A stretch of 64,000 nt of DNA from the NCBI GenBank assembly GCA_958510825.1, contig OY294045.1, positions 7,739,916 to 7,803,915 on the forward strand, written 5' to 3'. Below, in pieces: positions 33,096 through 42,556 of the stretch. The notes beneath the pieces are model-generated. The model saw only the letters and a list, made by a program, of their open reading frames with translations, was not told the origin of the DNA and made no database searches. The stretch is from Brachypterus glaber (Eukaryota > Arthropoda > Insecta > Coleoptera > Kateretidae). Both the position numbers and the translations under genes were made by a program. Within the stretch, counting starts at the first letter, position 1. Every line of letters begins with the position of its first letter.

Positions 33096-33202
33096 TTTCC
33101 TCTGTCAACAATAGTTTTTCCTCTATTAACTTTAAGAACCCCCTGCTCATCAGGCTCAATAAATGTTAAAGTGACGTTTAATAAAAGTCGACAGAGGAAA
33201 AA
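33096..33202. repeat. Short inverted repeat
   Basis: TTTTTTCCTCTGTCAAC on the left pairs with GTCGACAGAGGAAAAAA on the right, about 75 bases apart. A third TTTTTCCTCTATTAAC lies between them. It is a possible small TIR element. Confidence 0.5.
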
Positions 33203-33219
33203 ACCCCCGTATTATAATT

Positions 33220-34178
33220 TATCCTCTGGGGCTGCTCAAATTCAGCTACATTCAACTTGTGCAATGGTGTTCGGCAGGGAAGCCTTTTAGCCCCAGAAGT
33301 ATTTAATGCATACATAGATGAAATACATTACTTACTTTTTAAAGTACAAGCAGGATGTTACTGTGGAAGTATTAAGGTGAACTGTGTATCATATGCAGAC
33401 GACATGGTTCTTCTTAGTCCGTCTTTAGAGGGCCTTCGTATGCTCGTTCGGGTATGTGAAGATTTCGCGAAAAAACATTACCTCTTATACAATACCGAAA
33501 AAAGCAATCTAATGGTTTTCAAGCCAGCAGTTTTTAGAAATCTACGTGTTCCTCCGATATTTCTTAATAATGCAGTAATTGAGATGGTGCCAGAAATCAA
33601 ATACCTTGGGCTTTTTCTGTGTGATAATCTCAGTGACAACAAAGATATACAACGTCACTATAAAACTCTATGTGTCCGGGCAAACATGATTGCTAGGAAA
33701 TTTAAAAAGTGTTCTGTTAATGTCAAAGATCTCCTGTTTAAAACCTACTGTTATAACCTCTATTCGGGCGAGCTATGGTGCGATCACACCATGGCATCGT
33801 GGCGCGCACTGCGTATCTGCTACAATGACTCTTACCGCATCTTACATAGACACCCACGTTATACCAGTGCATCGGAGATGTTTGCCTTAGCACGCATAGA
33901 TACTTAAGATGCACTGCGTCGAAAAAGACTTGCCAGTTTTGTAAATCGTCTGCTACAGTGCTCAAACTCACTTTTGCAGAGATTGGTTTCATCTGATGTA
34001 TTTTGGTCATCTCCCATAATTGAAAAGTGGCGGAAACTCTGTTTTTTTTCTCTTGTAACCACCTTCACTTTCACCTTTGTAAATATTTATAATTAATTTT
34101 AATTTTTGTTTTTTTTTTTTATTTTTGTTATGTTATTACTATCTTTGTCATATGGCCTTTAGGCTGGAATAAATGCAT
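33220..34178 (+). mobile_element. 5'-truncated non-LTR retrotransposon with 10-bp target duplication
   Basis: TATTATAATT flanks the insertion at 33210-33219 and 34179-34188. The element begins inside the reverse transcriptase coding region, ends with a short AT-rich 3' UTR and a small stem (GGCCTTTAGGCT at 34154-34165) followed by GGAATAAATGCAT. These features show retrotransposition by target priming and a dead-on-arrival copy. Confidence 0.9.
33221..34096 (+). pseudogene. LINE reverse transcriptase, C-terminal part with an in-frame stop
   Basis: The frame enters at ILWGCSNSATFNLCNGVRQG, which is the RT block with the GVRQG motif. SYADDMVLLSPS follows, with the catalytic Tyr-Ala-Asp-Asp of the palm domain, then the thumb region with YLGLFLCDNLSDN. 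The first stop is the TAA at 33905-33907. The frame stays readable after it (DALRRKRLASFVNRLL) to a second TAA at 34094-34096, so the first stop looks like a disabling mutation. The endonuclease and the N-terminal fingers are absent. It belongs to the CR1/L2/Jockey range of LINEs; I cannot fix the clade. Other frames here are shadows. Confidence 0.9.
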
Positions 34179-34188
34179 TATTATAATT

Positions 34189-34415
34189 AAACTAGTAGTA
34201 GGAGTATGAGTCTGAAATAGTTATTTGTTTAATTGGTTACTTTCGAAATTAACTTTTTATACGATCCTTAATTTAAAACATATTATAGCGATATAATATA
34301 TAATAGCTTATTTTACCTGTATATTAGTAAGATGGATGATTATTAGATTTATCTGCAGTGCTAATTAATCAATTGTTTCCATTGTTAAATTAACAATAAA
34401 TGATGATAATCAGTC
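34189..34415. other. Spacer between two retroelement insertions
   Basis: Nothing recognised. Confidence 0.5.
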
Positions 34416-34511
34416 TATACATGGACATTTTAGATTTTAAGCTTTCACGGCCATTAAGATATAAAGAACTTTCACTTTCGGGTTTAGACCGTGTTAATGG
34501 ATTTTCACTTT

Positions 34512-34550
34512 CCGACGTTTCGTCTCTTACTACTAGAGACATCTTCAGGG
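34512..34550 (-). ncRNA. Hammerhead-like motif in the left arm
   Basis: This is the minus-strand copy of the motif at 35625-35663 and has the same sequence: CTGAAGA, a 6-bp stem, GAAACGTC and GG. Confidence 0.5.
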
Positions 34551-34815
34551 ATTAATCTAAAACTAAGTTTCGAATCAACTTGTGTCACTATTTATGACGA
34601 GTTGTGGTTATTCACCCGTGACGAGGTTTTTCCTATCAAAGACTTCCATATTGCAGGTAAATGGTAACCAGTGTCCCGATTGATATTGTTAGGATGCTTG
34701 ATGATTTCTATCGATTCCCGTATCTTCCTTGGCATTTTTCTGTTTTCTGTTAATATTTGTTTTGTTTCAGACAAATTGATTTTATGACCTGTTTCATGTA
34801 CATGTTCGGCTCAAT

Positions 34816-35113
34816 AGGACACTCGGTATACAGGAAGAAAACCCACACTGACAGATACCTAAACGCATTTTCACATCACCATCCCTCTCAAAAACGCTCG
34901 GTAGTTAATTCACTTGTTCATAGGGCTTTCATGATTTCAGACAAGAATTCCCTAGACACAGAACTGCTTAAACTAACCAAAGCCTTGACCATGAACGGTT
35001 ATACCAAAAAAAAGACATTAATAAGACCATATACAAATACAGAAATCCCAGACCCAAACAACAGGACAATAGTGACAATGACAGACAGACACAAGTTATA
35101 CTTCCCTATGTAA
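34816..35113 (+). pseudogene. Penelope-like reverse transcriptase, C-terminal (thumb) fragment
   Basis: Right after the inverted arm the frame reads [20 protein letters not shown] and [14 protein letters not shown]. This is the conserved stretch after the RT palm of Penelope-like elements, where the usual protein has VYRKPTHTDRYL. The catalytic palm is missing. The frame ends at a TAA at 35111-35113, but the following protein ([18 protein letters not shown]) is in another frame, so a frameshift lies at about 35040-35095. The frame before 34816 is antisense arm sequence and not part of the protein. Confidence 0.85.
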
Positions 35114-35583
35114 GCGGTATCACGGATAAAATAGGTAAACTTTTGAAGAAGTCAAATATTAAGCCTATATTTCGGTCCAACCAAAAATTAGGTCAATGTT
35201 TGACTTCAACAAAAGACAAAATACCCCTGAGTTCAGAAGGCGTATATAAAATACCCTGCTCCTGTGGTACGGTTTACATAGGTGAAACTAAGAGAAAAAT
35301 TTCTACAAGACTTCAAGAGCATGAGCGCAATATAAGAAAGAAACAAATTTCCTTATCGGCAGTAGCCGAACATGTACATGAAACAGGTCATAAAATCAAT
35401 TTGTCTGAAACAAAACAAATATTAACAGAAAACAGAAAAATGCCAAGGAAGATACGGGAAACGATAGAAATCATCAAGCATCCTAACAATATCAATCGGG
35501 ACACTGGTTACCATTTACCTGCAATATGGAAGTCTTTGATAGGAAAAACCTCGTCACGGGTGAATAACCACAACTCGTCATAA
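35095..35583 (+). pseudogene. Penelope-like GIY-YIG endonuclease domain
   Basis: After the frameshift the frame runs to a TAA at 35581-35583. It contains GVYKIPCSCGTVYIGETKRK followed by ISTRLQEHERN, which is the GIY-YIG nuclease core: VY and YIG strands, then the conserved Arg and Glu-His. The CSCG pair fits the Cys motif seen in Penelope endonucleases. In an intact element this domain nicks target DNA for priming. An antisense copy of the last 60 codons lies in the left arm (minus strand, 34592-34774). Detached from a complete RT, it cannot support movement. Confidence 0.9.
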
Positions 35584-35624
35584 ATAGTGACACAAGTTGA
35601 TTCGAAACTTAGTTTCAGATTAAT

Positions 35625-35663
35625 CCCTGAAGATGTCTCTAGTAGTAAGAGACGAAACGTCGG
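35625..35663 (+). ncRNA. Hammerhead-ribozyme-like motif in the right arm
   Basis: The order CTGAAGA, GTCTCT-loop-AGAGAC, GAAAC, GTC fits the hammerhead core CTGANGA-stem II-GAAA(C)-stem III-GTC. The bases TCC before the core and GGA after GTC can form a short stem I. Stem III would have no loop within one molecule (AAACGT), so self-cleavage would need a dimer. Penelope-like elements are known to carry such minimal hammerheads in their terminal repeats. Activity is inferred only. Confidence 0.55.
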
Positions 35664-35725
35664 AAAGTGAAAATCCATTAACACGGTCTAAACCCGGAAG
35701 TGAAAGTTCTTTATATACATGGACA

Positions 35726-36000
35726 GTTAGAAATTAATATCCCAAATACAGGGTATGCCGTCTTAAGTCAAGTTCTCACAGCGTCGAATTGCATCCAGAG
35801 CACGTCTGCTGCAAGACTTTGCAGCTAGCGACAAAAAGAATTGATACTTTGCGTTGCATTAAAACTGAATTCATTTCAGGTTTAATTTTGACGATTTTGA
35901 TGATGATTTAGAATATAATAATCTAAGAAATGTATTAAACAACAACTTGGTCTATTTTTTATTAGTTTAGTTTGTTATTTGTAGTCATTGATGGAACATC
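35726..36000. other. Unassigned stretch
   Basis: Nothing recognised. Confidence 0.4.
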
Positions 36001-36198
36001 AATACAATACAATATCTTTATGGTCAACGGCTATACATAATATAGATGGTCAAAAATAATTATACACATAATATAAATTCATAAAATAGATACACTTAGT
36101 ACAAGAATAATTTAAGTTGAAAATATCTATACAAAACAAGTTAAAATAAGTTAAAATATTACCAAAAAGTTCTCATCCGAAATATATTCATCCTTTTT
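36001..36198 (-). mobile_element. LINE 3' end with TTGTA tail, probably of the Jockey-like copy upstream
   Basis: On the minus strand, GTTGACCATAAAGATATTGT is followed by ATTGTATTGA, a TTGTA simple tail typical of Jockey-type and related LINE 3' ends. The coding remnant of a minus-strand LINE is at 36546-37195. I infer that family E (36199-36498) inserted into this LINE's 3' UTR. Confidence 0.5.
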
Positions 36199-36498
36199 AA
36201 TAGTTATTTATGGTACTAGTGGGTAAAGTAAGATATTGCCCATGAGAAAAGTAACCTGCGAGGCGTCAGCCAATTTTCGAGAGGGCAATATCGGTTTACC
36301 CATGAGTGCCATACAAGGTTTTATTCAATAAATAGCTTAGAAATTCATATTTTTATTAAAAATTTTAATGACATTCACAAGAAAATAATTTCACAAGTGA
36401 CAGTTGAGTGGGTAAAATAAATAATTATCCACTCAATAAAGTAAAAGCCACGCGGGGGTTATTACTGAGTTTATCTATTTAAAATGAAGCTGGTAATT
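36199..36498 (-). repeat. Dispersed repeat family E, copy 1
   Basis: It matches 58509-58813 as the reverse complement. Shared landmarks are AATAGTTATTTATGGTACTA, GTGGGTAAAGTAAGATAT, CCTGCGAGGCGTCAGCCAA, GAGGGCAATATCGGTTTACC and AATTATCCACTCAATAAAGT. GGGTAAA/TTTACCC and similar inverted pairs are present inside. No coding frame is conserved. Confidence 0.9.
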
Positions 36499-36545
36499 GT
36501 CTCATTACCTGTATGTATTGGATAAAATCATATACACATTTTTCA

Positions 36546-37195
36546 ACTAAATATTGTTTAAGTAATAATTTAAAGGCGTTGTAATTTTTGGCCGAAAGTA
36601 TATTATTGGGTAATTATACACCTTAATGCATGAAAAATAAGGAGATTTTTCATAAAAGGTTAGCTTGTGCTTGGGTATAGCCGATTGATTACCATGTCTT
36701 GTGGGATATTCATGATAATTATCACTTTTAATAAATCGAGCCAAATTTAACCGTGCATATTTAGCAATGCTGTAAATATATATTGATGTTAATATTAAAA
36801 TTTTGTGTTGTTTGAGGTAAGGTTTGCAGCTATCATTTGAATTAAGATTAAATATTCGACTAATTGTCCTCTTAATATACGTTTCCAGTTTGTAGCTCTT
36901 CCCCAAGCCATCACATTATAAGATACATGAGAGTAAATAAGCGAGTAATATACATTTAAAAGATGTTTCTGAGATAATGTATGTTTTAGAGCAGAAATAG
37001 CAAAAATAGCACTTTTAACTTTTTGAGAAACATAGTTTATGTGTTCCTTCCATGATAGATGAGGGTCCAAATAATCACCCAAAAATTTAACTTTGTTAGA
37101 GAGCAGAATGCCATTGTCCAAAAAATTTACTGGTAACGTCTTGCGTGCTGAGAAAAAAATACATTCAGTCTTATCAAAGTTTAGAATTAGTGAAT
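36546..37195 (-). pseudogene. Jockey-like LINE reverse transcriptase C-terminus, frameshifted
   Basis: On the minus strand the frame reads LNFDKTECIFFSARKT, then VKFLGDYLDPHLSWKEHINY, then YYSLIYSHVSYNVMAWGRAT. This is the RT thumb region of Jockey-type LINEs (NFDKTE, KFLGxxLD, WxxHI, SHLSYGxxxWG in the usual proteins). At about 36860 the frame shifts and continues as CKPYLKQHKILILTSIYIYS, ending near 36547. The palm and endonuclease are absent. No target duplication could be set because the 3' part appears to be split by another repeat. Confidence 0.85.
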
Positions 37196-37580
37196 TTTAT
37201 TGTAATTATCAACTGACATAAAAACATAACCTCAACAACTTCATTTGTCAAAATCGGCAGCATGAAAAACAATTGAAAGGAAGGTCTCTCTAGGTGCCGC
37301 CATGATTACGCCGCTGCACGTTTTTGCTGTGAGACCGTGACCTTAGAGACACTCGATATTCTGACAGTTTTGTCAGAACAAAGAAATTGGATACTCTCTA
37401 CCTCTCTCCCCCCGCGGCCAAAAATAACAGTGGTGGGAAAAACAAAGGAAATTTAGTGCTATTCTTGTCTGAAAATCTAGAATAATCTTGTTACAATTTT
37501 CAAATCCAAACATCCAAATTTAAATTTTAAAGTTAGTTTCCTGCAGTGACGTATTTATCAAGTGATATAATAATTATCCG
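37196..37580. other. Unassigned stretch with a G+C-richer patch
   Basis: A patch at about 37275-37420 (GGTGCCGCCATGATTACGCC, CTCTCCCCCCGCGGCC) stands out from the AT-rich surroundings. It is not a tRNA fold that I can draw and has no partner in the window. Confidence 0.35.
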
Positions 37581-37780
37581 AGTCCGGGTAATTGCGAGCT
37601 ATTACTCATCTTTTTTCATTTTTTTTAGCTTTTATCATCGATACACTGGCGTTGCGTTGTGGTAAAGTGGATACGCCTTTCGACAGGCGTCTTGCGGTCG
37701 CTTGTAATCAGTGTTTTGTGATGTTGAATGTATGCTACGCTCATGAACGAAAGAACCGCTCTCTTTTCCCCGAGGTCTGA
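37581..37780 (+). mobile_element. Second SINE-like repeat (family S2), copy 2
   Basis: It matches 11124-11290. TGGTAAAGTGG is a perfect fit to the pol III box A pattern TRGYNNARNGG, and GGTCGCTTGTAATC follows in the box B position, diverged (copy 1 has GTTCGCTTC). The 61-codon frame that crosses it is not conserved between copies. Confidence 0.5.
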
Positions 37781-38185
37781 AAATTATGTTAATTCTTTTA
37801 TGTACCTATGTTATATTGACCGCTTACTTTAGCAGAGCTATAGCAAATCATTCTTAAATGATATTATTTTATAATTTACTTATAACAAAGGTGTTAATCA
37901 GGTATTAAATATTTGTATATTGTTTTTTCTGAAAAATATACTTAGAGTAATATAAATATCAGCTGGTTTTTGGCGTTAAAATAAAAGTTATCGATTGATG
38001 TTTTATTCAGATATTCTAGAATAATAAATCTATAATTTCATGAAAACAAAAGCCCTTCATTATCTTGGTTATATAAAGCCATACAAAGATGCTTTTAGTA
38101 TAAAATTTTAGTTGGAAGCACCATTATTTAAAAAATTATTAATTTTACCTAATAACTATTTTTTTTAATTAATTAATTGCATATT
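37781..38185. other. Unassigned AT-rich stretch
   Basis: Nothing recognised. Confidence 0.4.
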
Positions 38186-38188
38186 TTT

Positions 38189-38634
38189 GGGAACGTTCAA
38201 GTATTACGTAACGCGAAATTTGGTTTGGACTTTTTTACCCCCACCCCCCCATGTAACGCGACGTAACATTTTCAAGAACTTTTAAACCGGTTTTTAACCG
38301 GTTATTGGTTCCGTGTTTTAACCCAAAACCGGTCTGATGTAATTTTCGCAACCGGTTAACCGAAAACCAGTTATTGGCTATGGTTTTCCATCTCTAATTT
38401 GTTTTTGTTTAGAGGATTTAGTTAGCTGTTAACCACGCCGTGTGCAATAAAATTTGCAAGGAATACGTCTTAGGCCTAGATCATTGTTAAAAACGTGATC
38501 CAATAAACATTTTATAAGTTTATAATTTTTTAAGTGTAATATTTTTACTGACCCCCCCCTCTCTAACGAGGCGTAACGTTTTTGAGAATCCCCACCCCGC
38601 CCCCTAGCGCGTTACGTAATACTTAAATGCTCCC
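38189..38634. mobile_element. PIF/Harbinger-like MITE, 446 bp, with 3-bp duplication
   Basis: GGGAACGTTCAAGTATTACG TAACGCG is inverted at the right as CGCGTTACGTAATACTTAAA TGCTCCC. TTT flanks both ends (38186-38188, 38635-38637). A 3-bp target duplication and GGG/CCC ends suit PIF/Harbinger. The inside has repeated AACCGGTT-type motifs (38288-38360) and C-runs near both ends. Confidence 0.85.
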
Positions 38635-38887
38635 TTTCGAGTAAAAAATCGGAATGAAAAAAATAATTTTAAAAAAATCTTTTTTTTTATTTCAATAAAA
38701 TAGTTCTAATTAGGTTTGCTGCTGAAATTTTCGTATCGTCAATCGTCAATTGTGTCATTTCAAGTGGACTTTTTTTTAGATACTTGAAGTAAGTTTTTTA
38801 AATCCCTTATAGGGTTGCACTCTTCAGATCAAAAATTCTTTTGCATAAAACATTTAAAACTAAGAATAAAATATGAATTTTTAATTA
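38635..38887. other. Spacer between the two PIF/Harbinger-like MITEs
   Basis: Nothing recognised. Confidence 0.5.
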
Positions 38888-39028
38888 GGGAACGTTCAAT
38901 TATTACGTAACGCTCCTAGGGGGGTAATTTTGGAGTGTTACGCCCATGTTAATGGTATAGGAAAATAGCGTTACAGGAGGGGGTCCAAAATTATCAAAAT
39001 TTGCGTTACGTAATACTCAAACGTTCCC
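38888..39028. mobile_element. PIF/Harbinger-like MITE, 141 bp, with TTA duplication
   Basis: GGGAACGTTCAATTATTACG TAACGC is inverted as GCGTTACGTAATACTCAAAC GTTCCC. TTA is at 38885-38887 and 39029-39031. Its ends are those of the 446-bp element 254 bp upstream; the interior is different and short. A solo end of the family is at 61421-61446. Confidence 0.9.
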
Positions 39029-39810
39029 TTATATCAAAAGCTAATAATAATAAAATAAATAGCTAACTATTTTTGTTAAGAAAAATAAACCATTTAAATT
39101 CAACGCCCACTTTATTACCTAATACAACGCTAGACTTAAAACAAACTTCAAAGATATAATGTTTTTTTAGTCTATTTTTCGAAAAAAAAAAGTCCTCAGT
39201 AAATCTGCTTATTATGCTCGTTCTTTCTGTCTTTCAAGAGTTTATATATGTAGACTCTCTGAATAAAAGCAAAAACAAAAAATTCCGAAGACATTGTCGC
39301 TCTGCACTAAGTTAAAAGACAAATGATGAGTACAACATGTAAAAGGGGTTAACACTTTCTCTCTATGGCTAGAATTAATTCTACTGGTAGAAAAAAATGG
39401 ATTATGTGTTTTGTTTAGTCCAGAGGGTTTTTAAATTCAGCTAAAAAGACTTTTAAGCCCTACAAAAGAATAGGGGTATGTTACCTAAACGTAACATTGG
39501 GCAATAAAACATGAAATTTATAAAAATATTGCTACTAAAAAACAAAGCCATCCACGTAATATAACCAATTATAATCTTTTAAAACTCATGGTGTTTTATT
39601 TTTTTTTTTCGGTCATACTAAAAAATATCATAAAAATACTAGTCTTTACTGTCCAATGTATCTTACCTTATTTGCACAATTATTTTTGTTCACGATACGA
39701 TACGGATCATTTTATTGTCTTAAAATAATCTTTAATAATAATTTAACCGTGCAGTATTTTTTATTTTTCAATAATAACACTGCTCAACACTCAAAAATTT
39801 GAAGACGCCA
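39029..39810. other. Unassigned AT-rich stretch
   Basis: Nothing recognised. Confidence 0.4.
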
Positions 39811-40020
39811 TTTTAGTTGCATCTGGCTATATTTGATGCGGTGATTTCGGAACCTTTTTTCGTTTTTCTCGATCAGCTCGTTTTTTTTGAGACATAACGC
39901 ACAATGGTTTTTTTGTTTATAGTTGTAGTAAAAAAAAATTATTAAGGTTCAATTATTTATATTATGGTGGATTGGTTCTTTATTAATAGGACTCTAAGCC
40001 AAAAAAAGCGAAATTTAAAT
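39811..40020 (+). repeat. Dispersed repeat family F, copy 1
   Basis: TTTTAGTTGC, GGCTATATTTGATGCG, GAGACATAACGCACAAT and ATTAATAGGACTC are shared in the same order with 46167-46356. It is moderately diverged and has no recognised class. Confidence 0.75.
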
Positions 40021-40094
40021 CTTTGTTTGTTTTTTATAGGCTTCATCTTCTTTAAATAAGAAATCATTCTTAAAGGACAGAACGTGTATAGTGT

Positions 40095-40245
40095 ACTACC
40101 CATACAACAATTTGGAAAAGTTCCCAGCAAACATTATTTCGTTGGCCGCCCGTTGGCCAAACATTGGCTTGCCAATGGTTCCTACATTAGACCAATGTTG
40201 GCAAACCCACATTGGGTCTACATACTGAGGAGGCAAAAGTCCAAA
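40095..40245 (+). repeat. Cluster of TTGGC/GCCAA motifs
   Basis: GTTGGCCGCCCGTTGGCCAA ACATTGGCTTGCCAATGG and ACCAATGTTGGCAAACCCACATTGG form several overlapping inverted pairs in 90 bases. It looks like a degenerate tandem or palindromic repeat. The 69-codon frame here is unremarkable. Confidence 0.5.
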
Positions 40246-40595
40246 CCTCCAATTTTCGAATTTACGTCCGCCATAATGAATCCGCTATTTTGACTTTGTT
40301 AACATCGGATTTATGTTCAGCTAATTAATTTGCCAGTTTTGAATCTTAACTGTTATTTTTTTTGTGGATAAAATAGTTTGAAGTTTAAATATTGTTTGTT
40401 AAAACTTCAGTTCCGAAAAAATAAATCAAATTTTTGTTTCTCCTGAAGTCAGTATCGTATAACGACTTATGAAGGTTGAATTCTTCAAATATTTCAGTCT
40501 ACTTACATTCAAAAGGCATTCTTTTAGGAAACAGAGGACGATACATGGTACCTTCTTTTTATAGATTGCTATTTTATGCTATGCTACGTCATGTG

Positions 40596-41880
40596 TGCTT
40601 TGTTTACAATATAAGGCCTTTTAAGGTAATGTTTTACTTTTTAGAAGATCAAATATGTGCCAATTTAAATGGCATACATTTTTACTGTCAGCTTCTTTAA
40701 GGCCCTTAGAAAGCAATAGCTGTATTTGTCGCATAGCAACTTTTACACGTCAACTCTTATGTTATTTTTAAAAATGCTGCTATTGTCAAATGATTTTTAA
40801 TTAAGGAAGCAATACAGCTTTAAAACTAGCAGAAAACTATTAAATAAAAAAGATGCTTTGTGTACAATATAAGGCCTTATAAGATAATGTTTTACTTTTT
40901 AGAAGATCAAATATGTGCCAATTTAAATGGCATACATTTTTAGTGTCAGCTTCTTTAAGGCCCTTAGAAAGCAATAGCTGTATTTGTCGCATAGCAACTT
41001 TTACACGTCAACTCTTATGTTATTTTTAAAAATGCTGCTATTGTCAAATGATTTTTAATTAAGGAAGCAATACAGCTTTAAAACTAGCAGAAAACTATTA
41101 AATAAAAAAGATGCTTTGTGTACAATATAAGGCCTTATAAGATAATGTTTTACTTTTTAGAAGATCAAATATGTGCCAATTTAAATGGCATACATTTTTA
41201 CTGTCAGCTTCTTAAGGCCCTTAGAAAGCAATAGCTGTATTTGTCGCATAGCAACTTTTACACGTCAACTCTTATGTTATTTTTAAAAATGCTGCTATTG
41301 TCAAATGATTTTTAATTAAGGAAGCAATACAGCTTTAAAACTAGCAGAAAACTATTAAATAAAAAAGATGCTTTGTGTACAATATAAGGCCTTATAAGAT
41401 AATGTTTTACTTTTTAGAAGATCAAATATGTGCCAATTTAAATGGCATACATTTTTAGTGTCAGCTTCTTTAAGGCCCTTAGAAAGCAATAGCTGTATTT
41501 GTCGCATAGCAACTTTTACACGTCAACTCTTATGTTATTTTTAAAAATGCTGCTATTGTCAAATGATTTTTAATTAAGGAAGCAATACAGCTTTAAAACT
41601 AGCAGAAAACTATTAAATAAAAAAGATGCTTTGTGTACAATATAAGGCCTTATAAGATAATGTTTTACTTTTTAGAAGATCAAATATGTGCCAATTTAAA
41701 TGGCATACATTTTTACTGTCAGCTTCTTAAGGCCCTTAGAAAGCAATAGCTGTATTTGTCGCATAGCAACTTTTACACGTCAACTCTTATGTTATTTTTA
41801 AAAATGCTGCTATTGTCAAATGATTTTTAATTAAGGAAGCAATACAGCTTTAAAACTAACAGAAAACTATTAAATAAAAA
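40596..41880 (+). repeat. 258-bp satellite array, five units, with an internal decayed MITE
   Basis: ATGTGCCAATTTAAATGGCA starts at 40655, 40913, 41171, 41428 and 41686, giving periods of 258, 258, 257 and 258. Units 2 and 4 share TTAGTGTCAGCTTCTTTAAG; units 3 and 5 share TTACTGTCAGCTTCTTAAG, so a two-unit block of about 515 bp was duplicated. Within each unit GAAAGCAATAGCTGTATTTG, TCGCATAGCAAC, CACGTCAACTCTTATG and TGCTGCTATTGTCAAATG follow MITE family M2 in order. The frame at 40476-40700 is not a gene. Confidence 0.95.
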
Positions 41881-42423
41881 ACGATTTACATATACTATTT
41901 TATCAAGGTTCTGCAGCCCAAAGCTTTAAAAGAACAACAAAATTAAAAATGATTAAAATGCCATTTTATTGACAATAGAAAAATGTACTGTCAAAATGGA
42001 AAAACAAAAGTTTATTATTATCTAAATATCTAAAGCCCTGGTGTTGTAATGTGTAAATTAATAAACTCCCCAGGTTTCACTGCAAGAGTCTGCTTATTTT
42101 TTTACAAGGCGGATCCGAGTAAAAAAAGCAAAATGGTTTACGTCGAGGTGCGTATACTATTTTTCCAACGACCTAACACTTAAACATCAAAATAACGAAA
42201 AAAATTCCAAAAATTATTTTGTCAATTTGAGGTTATGTGTTAGACGTTTTCTCATTATCTGACAGCAGATAATGTAAAATCAGCTGATTTAAACTTTTCG
42301 ACCGCTGTCATGGTAACGGGTGGAAAATAAGCACTATCTACTAACTAGGTAGTAGAAAACATTATAAGCACCACGTAATATATATAGCTTTAACACTTAA
42401 GACTTAGTTGGCATACTAGGTGC
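41881..42423. other. Unassigned stretch
   Basis: Nothing recognised; a small G+C-richer patch is at 42108-42160. Confidence 0.4.
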
Positions 42424-42556
42424 ATCCCTGTTGAAAATGACGGGTCTGGGCGGGTATAAATGGTGCACAAACCGTACTTAAGCGGGTGAAGTTTATCAGC
42501 TCGTCCGGTTTATGCACCATTTATACCCGCCCAGACCGGTCATTTTCAACAGGGAT
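42424..42556. mobile_element. 133-bp palindromic MITE, G+C-rich arms
   Basis: ATCCCTGTTGAAAATGACGG GTCTGGGCGGGTATAAATGG TGCACAAACCG is almost perfectly inverted as CGGTTTATGCACCATTTATA CCCGCCCAGACCGGTCATTT TCAACAGGGAT. Arms are about 51 bp with one extra base and very few mismatches, so the copy is probably recent. The 82-codon frame at 42486-42734 overlaps it and is a shadow. Confidence 0.9.

Larger units (their letters stand above)
34428..35713 (+). mobile_element. Truncated Penelope-like element with inverted 3' arms and 12-bp target duplication
   Basis: TATACATGGACA occurs at 34416-34427 and 35714-35725 and flanks the element exactly. The 3' portion at 35363-35713 is repeated inverted at the 5' side (34461-34811); by eye the 351-bp arms differ at only three positions. 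Between the arms lies part of the reverse transcriptase and the start of the endonuclease domain. Head-to-tail or inverted partial copies and 5' truncation are known for Penelope elements. The left arm carries 33 extra bases beyond the right one (34428-34460). The near identity of the arms suggests a young insertion. Confidence 0.9.

Noticed and set aside
34592..34774. Separate minus-strand protein of 60 codons
   Set aside because: It is the inverted copy of the end of the Penelope-like GIY-YIG frame.
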